Below are positions 13,446 to 13,585 of a DNA stretch of 13,585 bases, piece after piece. The stretch's first letter is position 1, and every line of letters starts with the position of its first letter. The stretch comes from DATKMS01 sp041497995 (lineage in GTDB: Bacteria > Desulfobacterota > Binatia > HRBIN30), in contig JBGQHM010000162.1 in assembly GCA_041497995.1 (NCBI GenBank), forward strand, positions 1 to 13,585, in the 5' to 3' direction. The notes under the pieces were generated by a model. The model saw only the letters and a list, made by a program, of their open reading frames with translations, had not been told where the DNA came from and ran no database searches. The translations under genes were made by a program, and so were the position numbers.

Positions 13446-13585
13446 ATGACCGCGGGGGCCTTGGTGGCATCAATGGCGCTGGTGATTCTTCCGGCGCGCG
13501 CTTACGCGCAGGCCGTCCTGGCGTCCGGGGAGCTGCAGATTCGTGGTGTGCGCTTGGCGGTGTCTCCGGCGACGCAGGTTGTGCC
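13446..13585 (+). CDS. 5' fragment of a gene for a secreted protein
   Basis: Runs off the right edge with 46 complete codons visible. From ATG 13446 the product starts with a clear signal peptide (MTAGALVASMALVILPARAYAQ), cleavage expected after AYA or AYAQA. The mature part begins AVLASGELQIRGVRL and looks beta-rich, with SPATQVVP at the edge. An in-frame GTG at 13437 is an alternative start; a stop at 13431 bars anything earlier. A weak GGTGG precedes the ATG. It reads in the same direction as the copper/heme protein, but 265 bases and a strong hairpin separate them, so it probably has its own promoter. Family unknown from this fragment. Confidence 0.6.
   Translation, partial: MTAGALVASMALVILPARAYAQAVLASGELQIRGVRLAVSPATQVV

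Overview
This GC-rich window joins two kinds of DNA. The left third (1-4744) is part of a chromosomal integron gene-cassette array. The right two thirds is ordinary chromosome, with a lysine/arginine biosynthesis operon on the minus strand and an exported copper/heme-type protein on the plus strand. I found no rRNA, tRNA, CRISPR array, IS element, integron integrase or attI site. The organism is probably a soil- or sediment-type Gram-negative bacterium of deltaproteobacterial or Binatota-like affinity. That is an inference from the argH-lipoprotein-lysA-dapF-dapA-dapB order, the lipoprotein, and the Cys-rich exported proteins; no marker gene is present to settle it.

Cassette array, 1-4744. 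At least five attC recombination sites (124-185, 852-915, 2198-2338, 4021-4083, 4685-4744) and one doubtful degenerate site (1390-1503) punctuate genes that all read rightward. Each clear site has a 5' R''-type box, an imperfect palindrome resembling AGCCGACGCC...GGCGCGGCT, one unpaired G in the left arm, and a 3' GTTRRRY-type box. The cassettes are: (A) the 3' end of an unknown gene; (B) a membrane protein with an apparent +1 frameshift; (C) an orphan zinc-ribbon-like protein; (D) a frameshifted DUF6932-type nucleotidyltransferase overlapping a small helical protein; (E) an unusually large exported TPR protein; (F) a DUF433/DUF5615 toxin-antitoxin-like pair. Array polarity puts any integrase to the left, outside the window. 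The last recognisable attC lies about 190 bases from the 3' end of dapB.

Biosynthetic operon, 10648 to 4933, minus strand. The order is argH, an Fn3-type lipoprotein, lysA, dapF, dapA, dapB, tightly packed and sometimes overlapping. It covers the last step of arginine synthesis and four enzymes of the diaminopimelate/lysine pathway. All catalytic motifs checked are intact, and DapA keeps the residues that bind inhibitory lysine in E. coli.

Right end, plus strand. Across a divergent intergenic region lies a 749-residue exported protein. It combines a Cys-rich N-terminus, a CX4CH heme-like domain and a PHM-like type II copper monooxygenase module with all six expected copper ligands, and it ends in a His/Met-rich tail. 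A strong hairpin follows it. The window then ends inside a second gene that starts with a signal peptide.
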